From: an uncultured Monoglobus sp.
GTDB taxonomy: Bacteria > Bacillota > Clostridia > Monoglobales > Monoglobaceae
Assembly: GCA_947624775.1 (NCBI GenBank)
Contig: CANQLT010000006.1
Location: 1-53,149 of the forward strand
Reading direction: 5' to 3'
DNA: 53,149 bases
The notes beneath the pieces were generated by a model. It was not told the origin of the DNA, did not search any database, and was given only the letters and a program-made list of their open reading frames with translations. A program made the translations under genes and the position numbers. How positions within the stretch are numbered: the first letter of the stretch is position 1; every line of letters begins with the position of its first letter. This document shows, piece by piece, positions 7,848-16,916 of the stretch.

Positions 7848-7955
7848 TACAAAAGAAATAAATTTAGAGAAGGATTAAGTTTTCGCGTATCCGATATTAT
7901 GATGGCGAGAAAAATTTTCAACACCGCGAAAATTATAGCGCGGCACATGAAAAAC

Positions 7956-8027
7956 ATGACCGATGTTGCAGAAAAATGACCGATGTTGCAGATCGTATTG
8001 ACATTTGTTGTTAATTCATATTAATAT
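7956..8027 (+). promoter_or_regulatory. Candidate promoter P3 with a 17-bp direct repeat at its upstream edge
   Basis: ATGACCGATGTTGCAGA occurs at 7956 and again at 7976 (20-bp period), ending 5 nt before TTGACA (7998-8003), followed after 18 bp by TAATAT (8022-8027). The repeat geometry is like that at P1, and the two repeat types share a CGATGT core. The lyase ATG is 230 bp further on. The rest of 8028-8260 shows nothing beyond AT-rich leader and the GGAGGAG ribosome binding site. Confidence 0.5.
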
Positions 8028-8260
8028 ACAACATATAAACATGTTTTAAGTAAGATGACCGTTCGGATAATATACAACCGCTTAATGGTTTTGTACGTAA
8101 AAGCAGATATTTGTGTGTTCATTACCGCTATATGGGCTAAATTTCTGCTCACGAACTGTAATTGACATTAACTAATAACACTAATATAATTATAATTAAC
8201 AACTTATGAATAAAATTGGGGTGCCTGTCCACTACACTATACAAAACGGAGGAGTGTATT

Positions 8261-11200
8261 ATGAAAAAACTATGTTTGATTTTATCTTTGATTATGATTA
8301 TGGCGATAATGCCATACAGTTCGGCCGCGGAGAGCGGTGTTAATTCCGCGCCGATTTCGGCGGCCGAGTTTAAAAGCCTTCCGGCATTTCCAGGCGCAGA
8401 GGGCGGCGGTATGTACGCCACGGGCGCGAGAATGGCGGCGAAGCCCGAGATATATCATGTGACGACGCTCAAAGACTATGACAAAAACGCTGGTGAGCGC
8501 CCTATACAAGGCTCGCTTCGCGACGCTGTATCAAGCGGCAACAGAATAATCGTGTTTGATGTGGCGGGAAATATTGAACTGAAAAACCGCCTTAATATCA
8601 GCGGCGGCGATCTGACAATTCTCGGTCAGACCGCGCCGGGAGACGGAATATGCGTCACGGGATATGACACGCATATCAATTCGAGCAATGTGATCCTGCG
8701 TTATCTGCGCTTCAGAATGGGCGACAGCAATGACGTAGAGGACGATTCTCTCGGCGGCAGGAACATAAAAAACGTAATAGTCGATCACTGCTCGATAAGC
8801 TGGAGCGTTGACGAGTGCGCCTCGTTCTATGACAACACAAATTTCACCATGCAGTGGTGCATAATATCCGAGAGCCTCAACAATTCAGTCCATGCGAAGG
8901 GCAGCCACGGCTACGGCGGCATCTGGGGCGGCGCGAACGCCAGCTTCCATCACAACCTGATGGCGCACCACAAGAGCAGGAATCCGCGGGCGCCCGAGGG
9001 TGATTTTAAAATGCTTGTTGGTATAGACGACGGCGATTATGATATGACGCAGCAGCGTCAGCTTACGGACTGGCGCAACAATGTCATATACAACTGGGGA
9101 AGCAACTCTGCCTACGGCGGTCAGGCAGCCATGGCGGTAAATATTGTAAATTGCTATTACAAGTCTGGTCCAGCTACCGGAAGCGGAGTTAAAAACAGAA
9201 TCTACGAATTAAGTTCCACAGGCAACGGCAATACGTTTGTTTGGAGCACCGACCTTTATCTTGACGGTAATCATGTTGAGGGCTATCCCGATATTACCGA
9301 GAATAACGCTTTGGGAGTTTCCAAAGACTCGACGGCGCAGAATTACTACGTCTGGACAAACGGCTCAAGCGGAACCAACAATAACAATGTTAATTACAGT
9401 CCGATCTCTGAAAACGCGGACGCGCGGAATGTGCACTTTAAATACAGCGATGAGTATCCCGTAAATGCGCAGTCAGCAGAAGAAGCGTATGAGGAAGTTT
9501 TGTCGAAAGCCGGAGCGAGCTATTCCCGCGACTCGCTTGACGCGAGAGTGGTGGACGATGTGAGAAACGGCACAGCGGAACACGGAAACAACGGAATAAT
9601 CGACACGCCCTCCGAGGCGGGCGGACTGCCTTATCTCTCGGGAATCGGCGAGGCCGATTCCGACAAAGACGGCCTTCCCGACAGGTGGGAGGATCAAAAC
9701 GGCTCGAATAAGAACAGCGCATCCGACGCGGCGGATATCATGGCAAGCGGCTATACGAGGATCGAGGAATACGCCAACGATCTGGCGGACGGCAGCTTTG
9801 TTAAAGAGGACATAAGACCCACCGCGACGCCCGTTCCGACGACTACTCCCGAACCCACACAAACGCCCGAGCCCACGCCCACTGCGACGGCCGATCCGCT
9901 GTCGCTGATCAAGTGGGAGATAGTTGACAACAAAACCGTGACAATAACGGGCCTAAGAGGAACTAAAGTGCCGAGCGAACTGAACATACCGAATGAAATA
10001 GAAGGTCTGCCCGTGACTGCCATAGGCGATTCGGCGTTTGAAAGAAAAGGCATTATGAAAGTGACCCTGCCTGACACTATTGAGGTGATAGGAACACGTG
10101 CCTTTTCTCAGTCCGGTCTTGATGAGATAGAATTACCTAAAAATCTGAAAACGATCGGTGCCAACGCGTTCGCAATGTGCGGATTCTCAAGAGTGGAGAT
10201 CCCCGCAGGAGTGACCGAGATAAATGGCTCATCATTTATGAACTGCTGGAATATGAAAGAGATCATTGTGGACTCGGAAAATCAAACATTCCGCTCGGAG
10301 GACGGAGTTTTGTTCAGTAAGGATATGTCAATTCTTGTGAGTTTCCCCGCCGGCAGAAGCGGAGAATACAGAGTTCCCGAAAAGGTTGCAAGCATAGGCG
10401 AGGGAGCGTTCTGCTATAGCGGTTTGAATACCGTTATCGTCTCGGCGGACGTAAAAGAGATAGGCGCCAACGCGTTTATCGGCTGCGTAAACCTTGAGAG
10501 TATATATCTGCCAAACGGTCTTTCCGAGATCATGCGCCGCGCGTTCATGAACTGCGCAAAACTAAAGGATGTGTATTTCGACGGCACCGAGGAGAAGTGG
10601 AACACAATAACGATAAGCGAGGAGAACAACAACTATTTATTGTCGGCGCAAAAACATTTTAACGCATCCGCGCCTACGCCCATGCCCACAAACGCGCCGA
10701 CACCTACGCCGACGTCCACGCCGACCGTTGCGCCGACGCCGACCAAGGAACCTTTGGTAACACCGCAACCGGAGCATACGCCGATTGTTGAGTCTACAGC
10801 TACGCCAACTGTAAAACCAACGACTGAACCAACATCAACGCCGACATTAAAACCAACAACCGCGCCAACCGTTGAACCAACGGCTACGCCTGTAACAGAA
10901 CCGACATCTACGCCAACATTAAAACCAACAATCGCGCCAACCGTTGAACCAACGGCTACGCCTGTAACAGAACCGACATCAACACCGACATTAGAACCCA
11001 CAGTCGCACCAACCGTTGAGCCCACAGCTACGCCTAAACCGATATTTGATACTTGGAAAATTCTTCAAATCGATGACACGCTTGGAGGCGTAAATATAGC
11101 GATAGGCGACGGAGTGCCGCTCGGAACACCCTTCACAATAATAATGGCGAAGTATAAGGATGATATTTTGCTTGATATTGTCATGGAAAGCCACGTGACC

Positions 11201-11356
11201 GAGGTGATTGGCGGAAACGAGTGTTTTGTAAAACTTGACAGAATAATTTCTGCTCAAGATACGGACGAATATGTTAAGCTCATGCTGTGGGACAATACCG
11301 GAACTTGCAAACCGCTTACGGAATTCTACGAGCAAAAAAAACGATTAAGACAATAA
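8261..11356 (+). CDS. Secreted modular pectate-lyase-like protein with LRR and Pro/Thr linkers
   Basis: Predicted extracellular polysaccharide lyase (family 1-like parallel beta-helix) cleaving polygalacturonate by beta-elimination. The 1031-aa chain has a signal peptide (1-22, ...PYSSAA), a lyase domain (about 40-440: FPGAEGGG, GSLRDAV, VDHCSISWSVDE, and KSRNPRAPEG with the likely catalytic Arg), a calcium-type DSDKDGLPDRWED segment (about 465), a Pro/Thr linker, BspA-like leucine-rich repeats (about 548-800: LPDTIEVIGTRAF..., repeated), a second longer Pro/Thr linker made of 24-residue repeats (about 803-927), and a C-terminal beta module (928-1031) ending VKLMLWDNTGTCKPLTEF. No SLH, LPXTG or dockerin is seen, so attachment is unclear. 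Start chosen at ATG 8261, after GGAGGAGTG; the track start is 15 codons too early. Monocistronic, with possible activator-type promoters upstream. Confidence 0.88.
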   Translation: MKKLCLILSLIMIMAIMPYSSAAESGVNSAPISAAEFKSLPAFPGAEGGGMYATGARMAAKPEIYHVTTLKDYDKNAGERPIQGSLRDAVSSGNRIIVFDVAGNIELKNRLNISGGDLTILGQTAPGDGICVTGYDTHINSSNVILRYLRFRMGDSNDVEDDSLGGRNIKNVIVDHCSISWSVDECASFYDNTNFTMQWCIISESLNNSVHAKGSHGYGGIWGGANASFHHNLMAHHKSRNPRAPEGDFKMLVGIDDGDYDMTQQRQLTDWRNNVIYNWGSNSAYGGQAAMAVNIVNCYYKSGPATGSGVKNRIYELSSTGNGNTFVWSTDLYLDGNHVEGYPDITENNALGVSKDSTAQNYYVWTNGSSGTNNNNVNYSPISENADARNVHFKYSDEYPVNAQSAEEAYEEVLSKAGASYSRDSLDARVVDDVRNGTAEHGNNGIIDTPSEAGGLPYLSGIGEADSDKDGLPDRWEDQNGSNKNSASDAADIMASGYTRIEEYANDLADGSFVKEDIRPTATPVPTTTPEPTQTPEPTPTATADPLSLIKWEIVDNKTVTITGLRGTKVPSELNIPNEIEGLPVTAIGDSAFERKGIMKVTLPDTIEVIGTRAFSQSGLDEIELPKNLKTIGANAFAMCGFSRVEIPAGVTEINGSSFMNCWNMKEIIVDSENQTFRSEDGVLFSKDMSILVSFPAGRSGEYRVPEKVASIGEGAFCYSGLNTVIVSADVKEIGANAFIGCVNLESIYLPNGLSEIMRRAFMNCAKLKDVYFDGTEEKWNTITISEENNNYLLSAQKHFNASAPTPMPTNAPTPTPTSTPTVAPTPTKEPLVTPQPEHTPIVESTATPTVKPTTEPTSTPTLKPTTAPTVEPTATPVTEPTSTPTLKPTIAPTVEPTATPVTEPTSTPTLEPTVAPTVEPTATPKPIFDTWKILQIDDTLGGVNIAIGDGVPLGTPFTIIMAKYKDDILLDIVMESHVTEVIGGNECFVKLDRIISAQDTDEYVKLMLWDNTGTCKPLTEFYEQKKRLRQ
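10832..11041 (+). repeat. 72-bp (24-codon) tandem repeat in the lyase linker, nearly three copies
   Basis: Units start at 10832, 10904 and 10976 and encode TSTPTLKPTTAPTVEPTATPVTEP with small changes; the third copy is cut short (66 bp). The first two units differ at only a few bases, so recent expansion by slippage or recombination is likely. The encoded Pro/Thr stretch is a flexible spacer. Confidence 0.9.
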
Positions 11357-11382
11357 ATTAATTTCTTCCCATTAATTTGCAT

Positions 11383-11410
11383 GCAAAGACCTGTTTCGGC
11401 AGGTCTTTGC
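11383..11410 (+). terminator. Hairpin after the pectate lyase gene
   Basis: GCAAAGACCTG, 6-nt loop, CAGGTCTTTGC: a perfect 11-bp stem 27 nt after the stop. No T-tract follows, so it may stabilise the 3' end or terminate only weakly. Confidence 0.5.
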
Positions 11411-11471
11411 GCTATGTAATTGTATAAGTCTTGCGGTTATAACAGTATCGGGTTGAAAATCAAACTAACTC

Positions 11472-11500
11472 TTGATTTTTTCTTCAAACTGTTGTATAAT
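11472..11500 (+). promoter_or_regulatory. Promoter of the P-type ATPase
   Basis: TTGATT, 17-bp spacer, TATAAT. It lies downstream of the start proposed in the ORF track (11420) and so rules that start out. Confidence 0.75.
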
Positions 11501-11587
11501 ATACCAATATTATCAAGTAAGTGTCGGCGCGCGGCCAACGCGCCCTATTTAAACAGCGGTTACGCATGCGGAGGAAATACAGGACTT

Positions 11588-13948
11588 ATGGAAAACACAG
11601 AAAATCTGCCGGCTTTAATTGACAGCTGCGCCGGGCTTAATCCCGACGAGGTCAGGAAACGGGTCGCGGAGGGCAAAGTTAACACATCCGCCAAAACCTC
11701 GACACGATCATATAAAGATATAGTGCGCGACAACGTTTTCACGTATTTTAACTTAATATTCGCGGTTCTTGCCGTGCTGCTAATTTTGGTTGGTTCCTTC
11801 AGGAACCTGACCTTTATGGTTGTTATATTTTTTAATACGATAATAGGTATCATTCAGGAAATACGTTCAAAACGCGCTCTTGACAGTCTGAAAATCATCA
11901 GCGATCCGAAGGCCACGGTTATCAGATCGGGCTCCGAGCATGTTATTCCTATCAACGAACTGGTGCTTGACGATCTTATTGTGCTGACCGCCGGAAATCA
12001 GATCCCCGCTGACGCGGTCGTTATCTCGGGCTCGGTCAATGTCAACGAGTCGCTTATCACAGGCGAGTCGGACGATGTAAAAAAACTCAGCGGATATGAG
12101 CTGCTTAGCGGAAGCTTTGTGGTTTCGGGAAGATGCTTGGCAAAGCTCACCAAGGTCGGTGAGGATTCGTATGTTTCAAAATTGACAAAAAAGGCGACCG
12201 ATGAAAAAAGAGAAGAGGAGTCCGAGATGATAAGGGCTCTTGACAAACTTGTCAAAATTGTCGGCGTTATTATCATACCTATCGGTCTTACGCTGCTTAT
12301 TCAACAGCTGTTTATTGACCACGCGGGATTCCGCGACAGTGTGACGGGCATGGTTGCCGCCGTTATCGGCATGATCCCGGAGGGACTTTATCTTCTGGCA
12401 AGCGTCGCGATGGTCGTCAGCATAATGCGTCTGGCGCGCCAAAAGGTTTTGGTGCGAAGCATGAAGTGTATCGAAACGCTTGCCCGCGTTAACGTGCTTT
12501 GCGTGGATAAAACCGGAACCATCACCGAAAACACCATGACCGTCAGCAAGCTTGTCACGGTTGACGGAAACGACAAAAAGAGCGTCGAAACTCTCATATC
12601 AACAATGGTTTCTGCAATGGACACTGACAATATCACCATGGCCGCGTTCAAAAAATATTTCACGAAAAAATCCGACGTCAAACCCGACAGGATATGTCCG
12701 TTCTCGTCAAAATACAAATATAGCGGATGCGTTATAGGCGGCCGCGGATACGTGCTCGGCGCGCCCGAGTTTGTGCTCCGCGATTCGTTTGAAAACTACA
12801 AGAAAACCGTGGAGAAATATTCCTCAAAAGGTTACAGAGTGCTGGTGTTCGCCGAATATAAAGGCGAGCCCGACGGAAAAGAGCTTACCGAAATGGCGGA
12901 GCCGCTTGGTTTTGTGCTGCTCGAAAATCCGATCCGTCCAGCAGCGAAAGAAACGTTCAAATATTTCGCGGACCAGGGCGTGCAGATAAAAGTGATCTCG
13001 GGCGATAATCCCGCCACGGTCTCAAGAGTTGCGGCGGAAGCGGGGATCGAGGGCGCCGACAGCTATATTGACGCCTCAAAATTGACCTCGGATCAGGCGA
13101 TACTCGACGCCTGTACAAAGTACAATGTTTTCGGCAGAGTTGTGCCCGAACAAAAACGGCAGTTTGTTTTGGCGCTCAAGGCTCTGGGAAAGACCGTCGG
13201 AATGACCGGAGACGGTGTGAACGACGTTTTGGCCCTGAAAGAGGCGAACTGCAGCATCGCCATGGCCTCGGGCAGCGACGCGGCGTCTCAGGTGTCACAG
13301 CTTGTTCTGGTCGATTCCGACTTTTCAAAAATGCCCTCGGTTGTCGGCGAGGGAAGAAGAGTTGTAAACAATGTCCAGCGCACGGCGGGCATGTTTCTCG
13401 TGAAAAATATTTTCTCGCTGCTTCTCGCTATCTTTTCTGTTGTTGTGGCCTGCGGCTATCCTATGGAGCCGTCGCAGGTGTCACTTTTGGCGATGTTCAC
13501 AATCGGAACGCCCGCGTTTTTCCTGTCGCTTGAGCCCAACAGGAACCTGATCAAAAGACGGTTCCTCATCAACGTGTTTAAAAAAGCGATACCCGCGGGC
13601 CTCACGGACTTTATTGTTGTTGCGGGCTTGGTCGTGTTCGGAAAGGTTTTCGGCGTGGACGATGTGAGCATATCCACGGCCTCGACCATTCTGGTATCAC
13701 TGGTCGGCTTTATGGTGCTCTATCACATTTCAAAGCCGATGAACACGTTCCATATAATCCTGCTGTCTGCCATGATAGCGGGCTGGCTCGGCTGCTCGAT
13801 ATTCTTAAACGACTTGTTCGCGATGACCTTAATGAGCCCGCGCTGCATTTTGATTCTGGCAGTATTCCTGCTTGCCACGGACCCTCTGCTGAGAGGCCTC
13901 CGCTTTGCTGTAGAGTTCATTTTTGACAAATTTTTCAAGAATAAATAA
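11588..13948 (+). CDS. Cation-translocating P-type ATPase, CtpE-like
   Basis: Membrane ATPase that moves a cation through a phospho-aspartate cycle. Visible: TGES actuator motif (about residue 157), the helix-4 motif IGMIPEGLYLLASVAM (about 260), phosphorylation site DKTGTITEN (Asp about 308), a nucleotide domain, and TGDGVND (about 541), with further membrane segments to the C-terminus (786 aa). PEGL followed by LL.SVA and the lack of N-terminal metal-binding motifs point to the CtpE/YfgQ-type branch, where CtpE is tied to calcium uptake, rather than copper or zinc pumps. Start at ATG 11588 follows GGAGG (about 12 nt upstream) and lies after the promoter at 11472-11500; the track adds 56 codons. 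Transported ion is inferred, not shown. Confidence 0.9.
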   Translation: MENTENLPALIDSCAGLNPDEVRKRVAEGKVNTSAKTSTRSYKDIVRDNVFTYFNLIFAVLAVLLILVGSFRNLTFMVVIFFNTIIGIIQEIRSKRALDSLKIISDPKATVIRSGSEHVIPINELVLDDLIVLTAGNQIPADAVVISGSVNVNESLITGESDDVKKLSGYELLSGSFVVSGRCLAKLTKVGEDSYVSKLTKKATDEKREEESEMIRALDKLVKIVGVIIIPIGLTLLIQQLFIDHAGFRDSVTGMVAAVIGMIPEGLYLLASVAMVVSIMRLARQKVLVRSMKCIETLARVNVLCVDKTGTITENTMTVSKLVTVDGNDKKSVETLISTMVSAMDTDNITMAAFKKYFTKKSDVKPDRICPFSSKYKYSGCVIGGRGYVLGAPEFVLRDSFENYKKTVEKYSSKGYRVLVFAEYKGEPDGKELTEMAEPLGFVLLENPIRPAAKETFKYFADQGVQIKVISGDNPATVSRVAAEAGIEGADSYIDASKLTSDQAILDACTKYNVFGRVVPEQKRQFVLALKALGKTVGMTGDGVNDVLALKEANCSIAMASGSDAASQVSQLVLVDSDFSKMPSVVGEGRRVVNNVQRTAGMFLVKNIFSLLLAIFSVVVACGYPMEPSQVSLLAMFTIGTPAFFLSLEPNRNLIKRRFLINVFKKAIPAGLTDFIVVAGLVVFGKVFGVDDVSISTASTILVSLVGFMVLYHISKPMNTFHIILLSAMIAGWLGCSIFLNDLFAMTLMSPRCILILAVFLLATDPLLRGLRFAVEFIFDKFFKNK

Positions 13949-13964
13949 AAGTTAAAATTTTCTA

Positions 13965-13992
13965 TTGACAAATAATTTATACGTGCTATAAT
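13965..13992 (+). promoter_or_regulatory. Promoter of cysK
   Basis: TTGACA, 16-bp spacer, TATAAT, 68 bp before the cysK ATG. No T-box-like leader is visible in the short 5' UTR. Confidence 0.75.
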
Positions 13993-14059
13993 AGTATTAT
14001 ACAGAAAAACATACCAAACATATAGGATATATTGATTTTATGAAAAGAGGTTATGTCAA

Positions 14060-14989
14060 ATGTCAAAAATTTACACAAAGATCACAGATCTGATCGGAAA
14101 TACTCCGCTATTGGAGCTTTCGAATTTTGAGAAAAAGAACGGGCTTGAGGCAAAAATAATCGGCAAACTGGAATATTTCAATCCGGCGGGCTCGGTCAAG
14201 GACAGGATAGCAAAGGCCATGATAGAAGAGGCGGAGGAATCAGGAAAGCTGAAACCCGACTCGGTTATAATCGAGCCGACATCGGGCAACACGGGAATAG
14301 GCCTCGCCTCGGCCGCGACAGCCAAAGGATACAGAATAATCATCACCATGCCCGAAACCATGAGCATGGAACGCCGCAATCTGCTCAAAGCCTATGGCGC
14401 CGAGCTTGTGCTCACGGAAGGCAGCAAGGGTATGAAGGGCGCGATCCAAAAAGCTGAGGAGCTCGCGAAAGAGATCCCTAACAGCTTTATACCCGGGCAG
14501 TTCACAAACCCGGCCAACCCCGCCTGCCATAAGGCGACAACAGGTCCCGAGATCTGGAACGACACAGACGGCGAGATCGACATATTTGTTTCGGGAGTCG
14601 GAACCGGCGGCACTATCTCGGGTATCGGCGAATACTTAAAATCAAAAAATCCGAATATCAAAGTCGTAGCTGTCGAGCCTGCATCCTCACCCGTGCTTTC
14701 AACCGGCAAGGGCGGCCCCCACAAAATTCAGGGCATAGGCGCGGGATTCGTTCCCGAGACCCTCAACACCGAGATATATGACGAGATAATAACCGTCACA
14801 AACGAAAACGCCTTAAAAACCGGCAAGGATGTTGCCCGCGCCGAAGGAATGCTGGTTGGCATATCCTCTGGCGCCGCGGTATGGGCAGCGGCCGAACTCG
14901 CCAAAAGACCGGAAAACAAAGGCAAAACAATCGTTGCCCTGCTCCCCGACACCGGCGAGCGCTATCTCTCCACAACAATGTATGACTAA
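14060..14989 (+). CDS. cysK: Cysteine synthase A (O-acetylserine sulfhydrylase)
   Basis: PLP enzyme that makes L-cysteine from O-acetylserine and sulfide. The PLP lysine is Lys47 in NPAGSVKDR; the substrate loop TSGNTG is at 74-79 and the phosphate-binding loop [10 protein letters not shown] near 178-187. 309 aa is the standard length. AGAGG lies 9 nt before the ATG. Single gene with its own promoter and a strong terminator; no serine acetyltransferase gene is next to it. [15 protein letters not shown] at the C-terminus is the typical CysK ending. Confidence 0.96.
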   Translation: MSKIYTKITDLIGNTPLLELSNFEKKNGLEAKIIGKLEYFNPAGSVKDRIAKAMIEEAEESGKLKPDSVIIEPTSGNTGIGLASAATAKGYRIIITMPETMSMERRNLLKAYGAELVLTEGSKGMKGAIQKAEELAKEIPNSFIPGQFTNPANPACHKATTGPEIWNDTDGEIDIFVSGVGTGGTISGIGEYLKSKNPNIKVVAVEPASSPVLSTGKGGPHKIQGIGAGFVPETLNTEIYDEIITVTNENALKTGKDVARAEGMLVGISSGAAVWAAAELAKRPENKGKTIVALLPDTGERYLSTTMYD

Positions 14990-15007
14990 AACTCAATAAT
15001 CTAACCC

Positions 15008-15048
15008 AACGGCACGAACCCGCAAAACGCGGCCCGTGCCGTTTTTTT
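15008..15048 (+). terminator. Intrinsic terminator after cysK
   Basis: AACGGCACG ... CGTGCCGTT stem with an inner CCCGC/GCGG helix, followed by TTTTTTT, 19 nt after the cysK stop. Confidence 0.9.
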
Positions 15049-15066
15049 ATTAAATTCCACGTATGT

Positions 15067-15095
15067 TTGCAATTCAAAAACCAATGTGCTATACT
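15067..15095 (+). promoter_or_regulatory. Promoter of the two-component / ABC module
   Basis: TTGCAA, 17-bp spacer, TATACT, about 40 bp before the response regulator ATG. Confidence 0.65.
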
Positions 15096-15136
15096 GTCTA
15101 TAGATAAAAAATAAATTTAAAAGCGGGAAAGATATT

Positions 15137-15814
15137 ATGAAATTACTTTTGGTTGAAGATGATTTAAGCTTAATAAACGGACTTTCATTCGCCTTAAAGA
15201 AACAAGGCTTTGATTTGGACATAGCACGCACAAGCGAAGAAGCAACAGCATTTTTCGCGGACGGAAAATACTGCTTGGTTATTTTGGATGTGTCGCTTCC
15301 CGACGGAAACGGCTTTGATTTATGCAGGACGATCCGCAAAAAATCAAAAGTGCCGATCATATTTTTAACCGCCGCGGACGAGGAAACGGACATTACAATG
15401 GGCCTTGACATCGGCGGCGACGACTATATTACAAAGCCGTTTAAGCTGTCGGTACTGGTTTCGAGGATTAACGCGATACTGCGCAGAAGTGGCGGCTTTA
15501 AAAATGATGCGGAGTTTAGCTCAAACGGAATAACCGTAAAGCTGCTCTCGGGCGATGTATATAAAAACGGCGAGCGAATAAATTTGACGGCCGGAGAATA
15601 TAAGCTGCTTTGTATGTTTATGAAAAATTCCGATATTGTCTTATCATCTGACCGAATACTTGGAAAGCTTTGGGACTGCGACGAAAAATTTGTGGACAGC
15701 AACACGCTCACGGTATATATACGCCGTCTGAGAACAAAGATAGAGGATGATCCGGGCGCGCCTAAAATGATCGTTACAGTTCGCGGTTTGGGATATAAAT
15801 GGAGTGTAATATGA
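15137..15814 (+). CDS. OmpR-family response regulator
   Basis: Receiver plus winged-helix DNA-binding protein, 225 aa. Acidic pocket Asp8/Asp9, phosphoacceptor Asp51 (VILDVSLPDG), Thr78 and Lys100 (DYITKPF) are all present, and the C-terminal domain has the TLTVYIRRLRTKIEDDP recognition helix and the VRGLGYKW end of the OmpR/PhoB class. Its stop overlaps the kinase start (ATGA), so the pair is co-translated. The genes after it are an ABC ATPase and an FtsX-type permease, so its target is probably the palindromic region just before the ABC genes. Confidence 0.96.
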   Translation: MKLLLVEDDLSLINGLSFALKKQGFDLDIARTSEEATAFFADGKYCLVILDVSLPDGNGFDLCRTIRKKSKVPIIFLTAADEETDITMGLDIGGDDYITKPFKLSVLVSRINAILRRSGGFKNDAEFSSNGITVKLLSGDVYKNGERINLTAGEYKLLCMFMKNSDIVLSSDRILGKLWDCDEKFVDSNTLTVYIRRLRTKIEDDPGAPKMIVTVRGLGYKWSVI

Positions 15815-16845
15815 AAATATTTACTAACAGAAAAATTAAATCACTTTTTATATTAATGATGTTTTGCGTTTTTGCCTTTGCGGTTGTTTCGACGCTTTTA
15901 ATGATTTTCGACGTCAAAAATGCGGCGGCGTATATTTTTATCGCGGCAATCGCCGCGTTTGCCGTGGCGCTTGCGGACATATACAGATATTTTCGCAATC
16001 AGAACAAAACCATAGAAACCGCCGAAGAACGGATAACGGATTACATCTCCGGAAACCACGCCGCGCGAATCGAATGTGACGACGAGGGAGAGCTTAATAA
16101 GCTGTTCCATAAGGTCAATTTGCTCGCTTCCGTTCTGAACGCACACGCGGAAAATGAGGCAAAGTCGAAGGAATTTTTGAAAAACACCATATCAGACATT
16201 TCACACCAGTTGAAAACGCCTCTCGCCGCGCTCAACATCTATAACGACATTATCCAAGACGAAACGGAAAATCCCGAAATAAAAGAATTTACCGAGCTTA
16301 CCGACCGGGAGCTTGACCGAATTGAAACGCTTGTGCAAAATCTTTTAAAAATAACCAAGCTCGACGCGGGAACGATACAAATCGAGAAAAAAGATGAAAA
16401 CATGTCGGAAATGATGAACGATATAAAAAACCATTTTATGTTCCGCGCAAAACAAGAGGGAAAGCAAATCAGCTTATCGGGAGACGACATAATCACATTG
16501 CCGTGCGACAAAAGCTGGCTCATTCAGGCGATAGAAAATATCGTCAAAAACGCTCTCGATCATACGGAACAAGGCGGAGAAATAAATATTGAATGGAAGC
16601 GCCTTCCGTCTGTTCTGCAAATTATCGTTAGAGATAACGGCGTCGGTATTCACCCGGAGGATATACACCACATTTTCAAGCGCTTTTACCGCAGCCGATT
16701 CTCAAAGGACACGCAGGGCATCGGTCTCGGACTTCCGCTTGCGAAAGCTATCATCGAAGCGCATGACGGCAGTGTCGAGGTTGACAGCGAGGCCGGGAAT
16801 GGTGCAGCTTTTGTTATTAATTTTTTGATTCCTACAAAATTGTAG
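15811..16845 (+). CDS. Intramembrane-sensing sensor histidine kinase
   Basis: 344-aa kinase partner of the upstream regulator. Two membrane helices (about 11-32 and 38-58) are joined by only a few residues (DVKNA), so there is almost no extracellular sensor; this is the BceS/VanS-neighbour 'intramembrane-sensing' layout, in which signal usually comes from the cognate ABC permease. H-box SDISHQLKTP (His132), N-box ENIVKNALDHT, G1 DNGVGI, F-box FKRFYRS and G2 GIGLGLPLAKA are complete. ATG 15811 overlaps the regulator's TGA; the track start adds four codons. Transcription probably continues from 15067. Confidence 0.94.
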   Translation: MKIFTNRKIKSLFILMMFCVFAFAVVSTLLMIFDVKNAAAYIFIAAIAAFAVALADIYRYFRNQNKTIETAEERITDYISGNHAARIECDDEGELNKLFHKVNLLASVLNAHAENEAKSKEFLKNTISDISHQLKTPLAALNIYNDIIQDETENPEIKEFTELTDRELDRIETLVQNLLKITKLDAGTIQIEKKDENMSEMMNDIKNHFMFRAKQEGKQISLSGDDIITLPCDKSWLIQAIENIVKNALDHTEQGGEINIEWKRLPSVLQIIVRDNGVGIHPEDIHHIFKRFYRSRFSKDTQGIGLGLPLAKAIIEAHDGSVEVDSEAGNGAAFVINFLIPTKL

Positions 16846-16903
16846 GATAAAATTAATCTCTCGGTAGGATTTTGGTGTTATTCTGTTATTGAAAATAACA
16901 GAA
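16830..16903 (+). promoter_or_regulatory. Candidate operator region before the ABC transporter genes
   Basis: An 18-bp near-perfect palindrome TCCTACAAAATTGTAGGA spans the kinase stop codon; its half GTAGGA recurs at 16864, 22 bp (two helical turns) from the copy at 16842. Further on a 9-bp inverted repeat TTCTGTTAT/ATAACAGAA (16881-16903) ends at the ABC gene's ribosome binding site. The layout fits a regulated internal promoter with a binding site for the module's own response regulator; no clean -10/-35 pair stands out. Confidence 0.45.
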
Positions 16904-16916
16904 AGAGGTGTTTTAC

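Noticed and set aside
7902-7979. 25-codon frame MARKIFNTAKIIARHMKNMTDVAEK
   Set aside because: No ribosome binding site at a usable distance and it runs into the direct repeat; too little to call a gene.
8149-8788. Minus-strand ORFs antisense to the lyase signal and N-terminus
   Set aside because: The plus-strand lyase has signal peptide, family motifs and ribosome site; the antisense frames have none.
10633-11025. 130-aa minus-strand ORF of Gly/Val repeats
   Set aside because: Antisense shadow of the lyase Pro/Thr linker; low-complexity only because the linker is.
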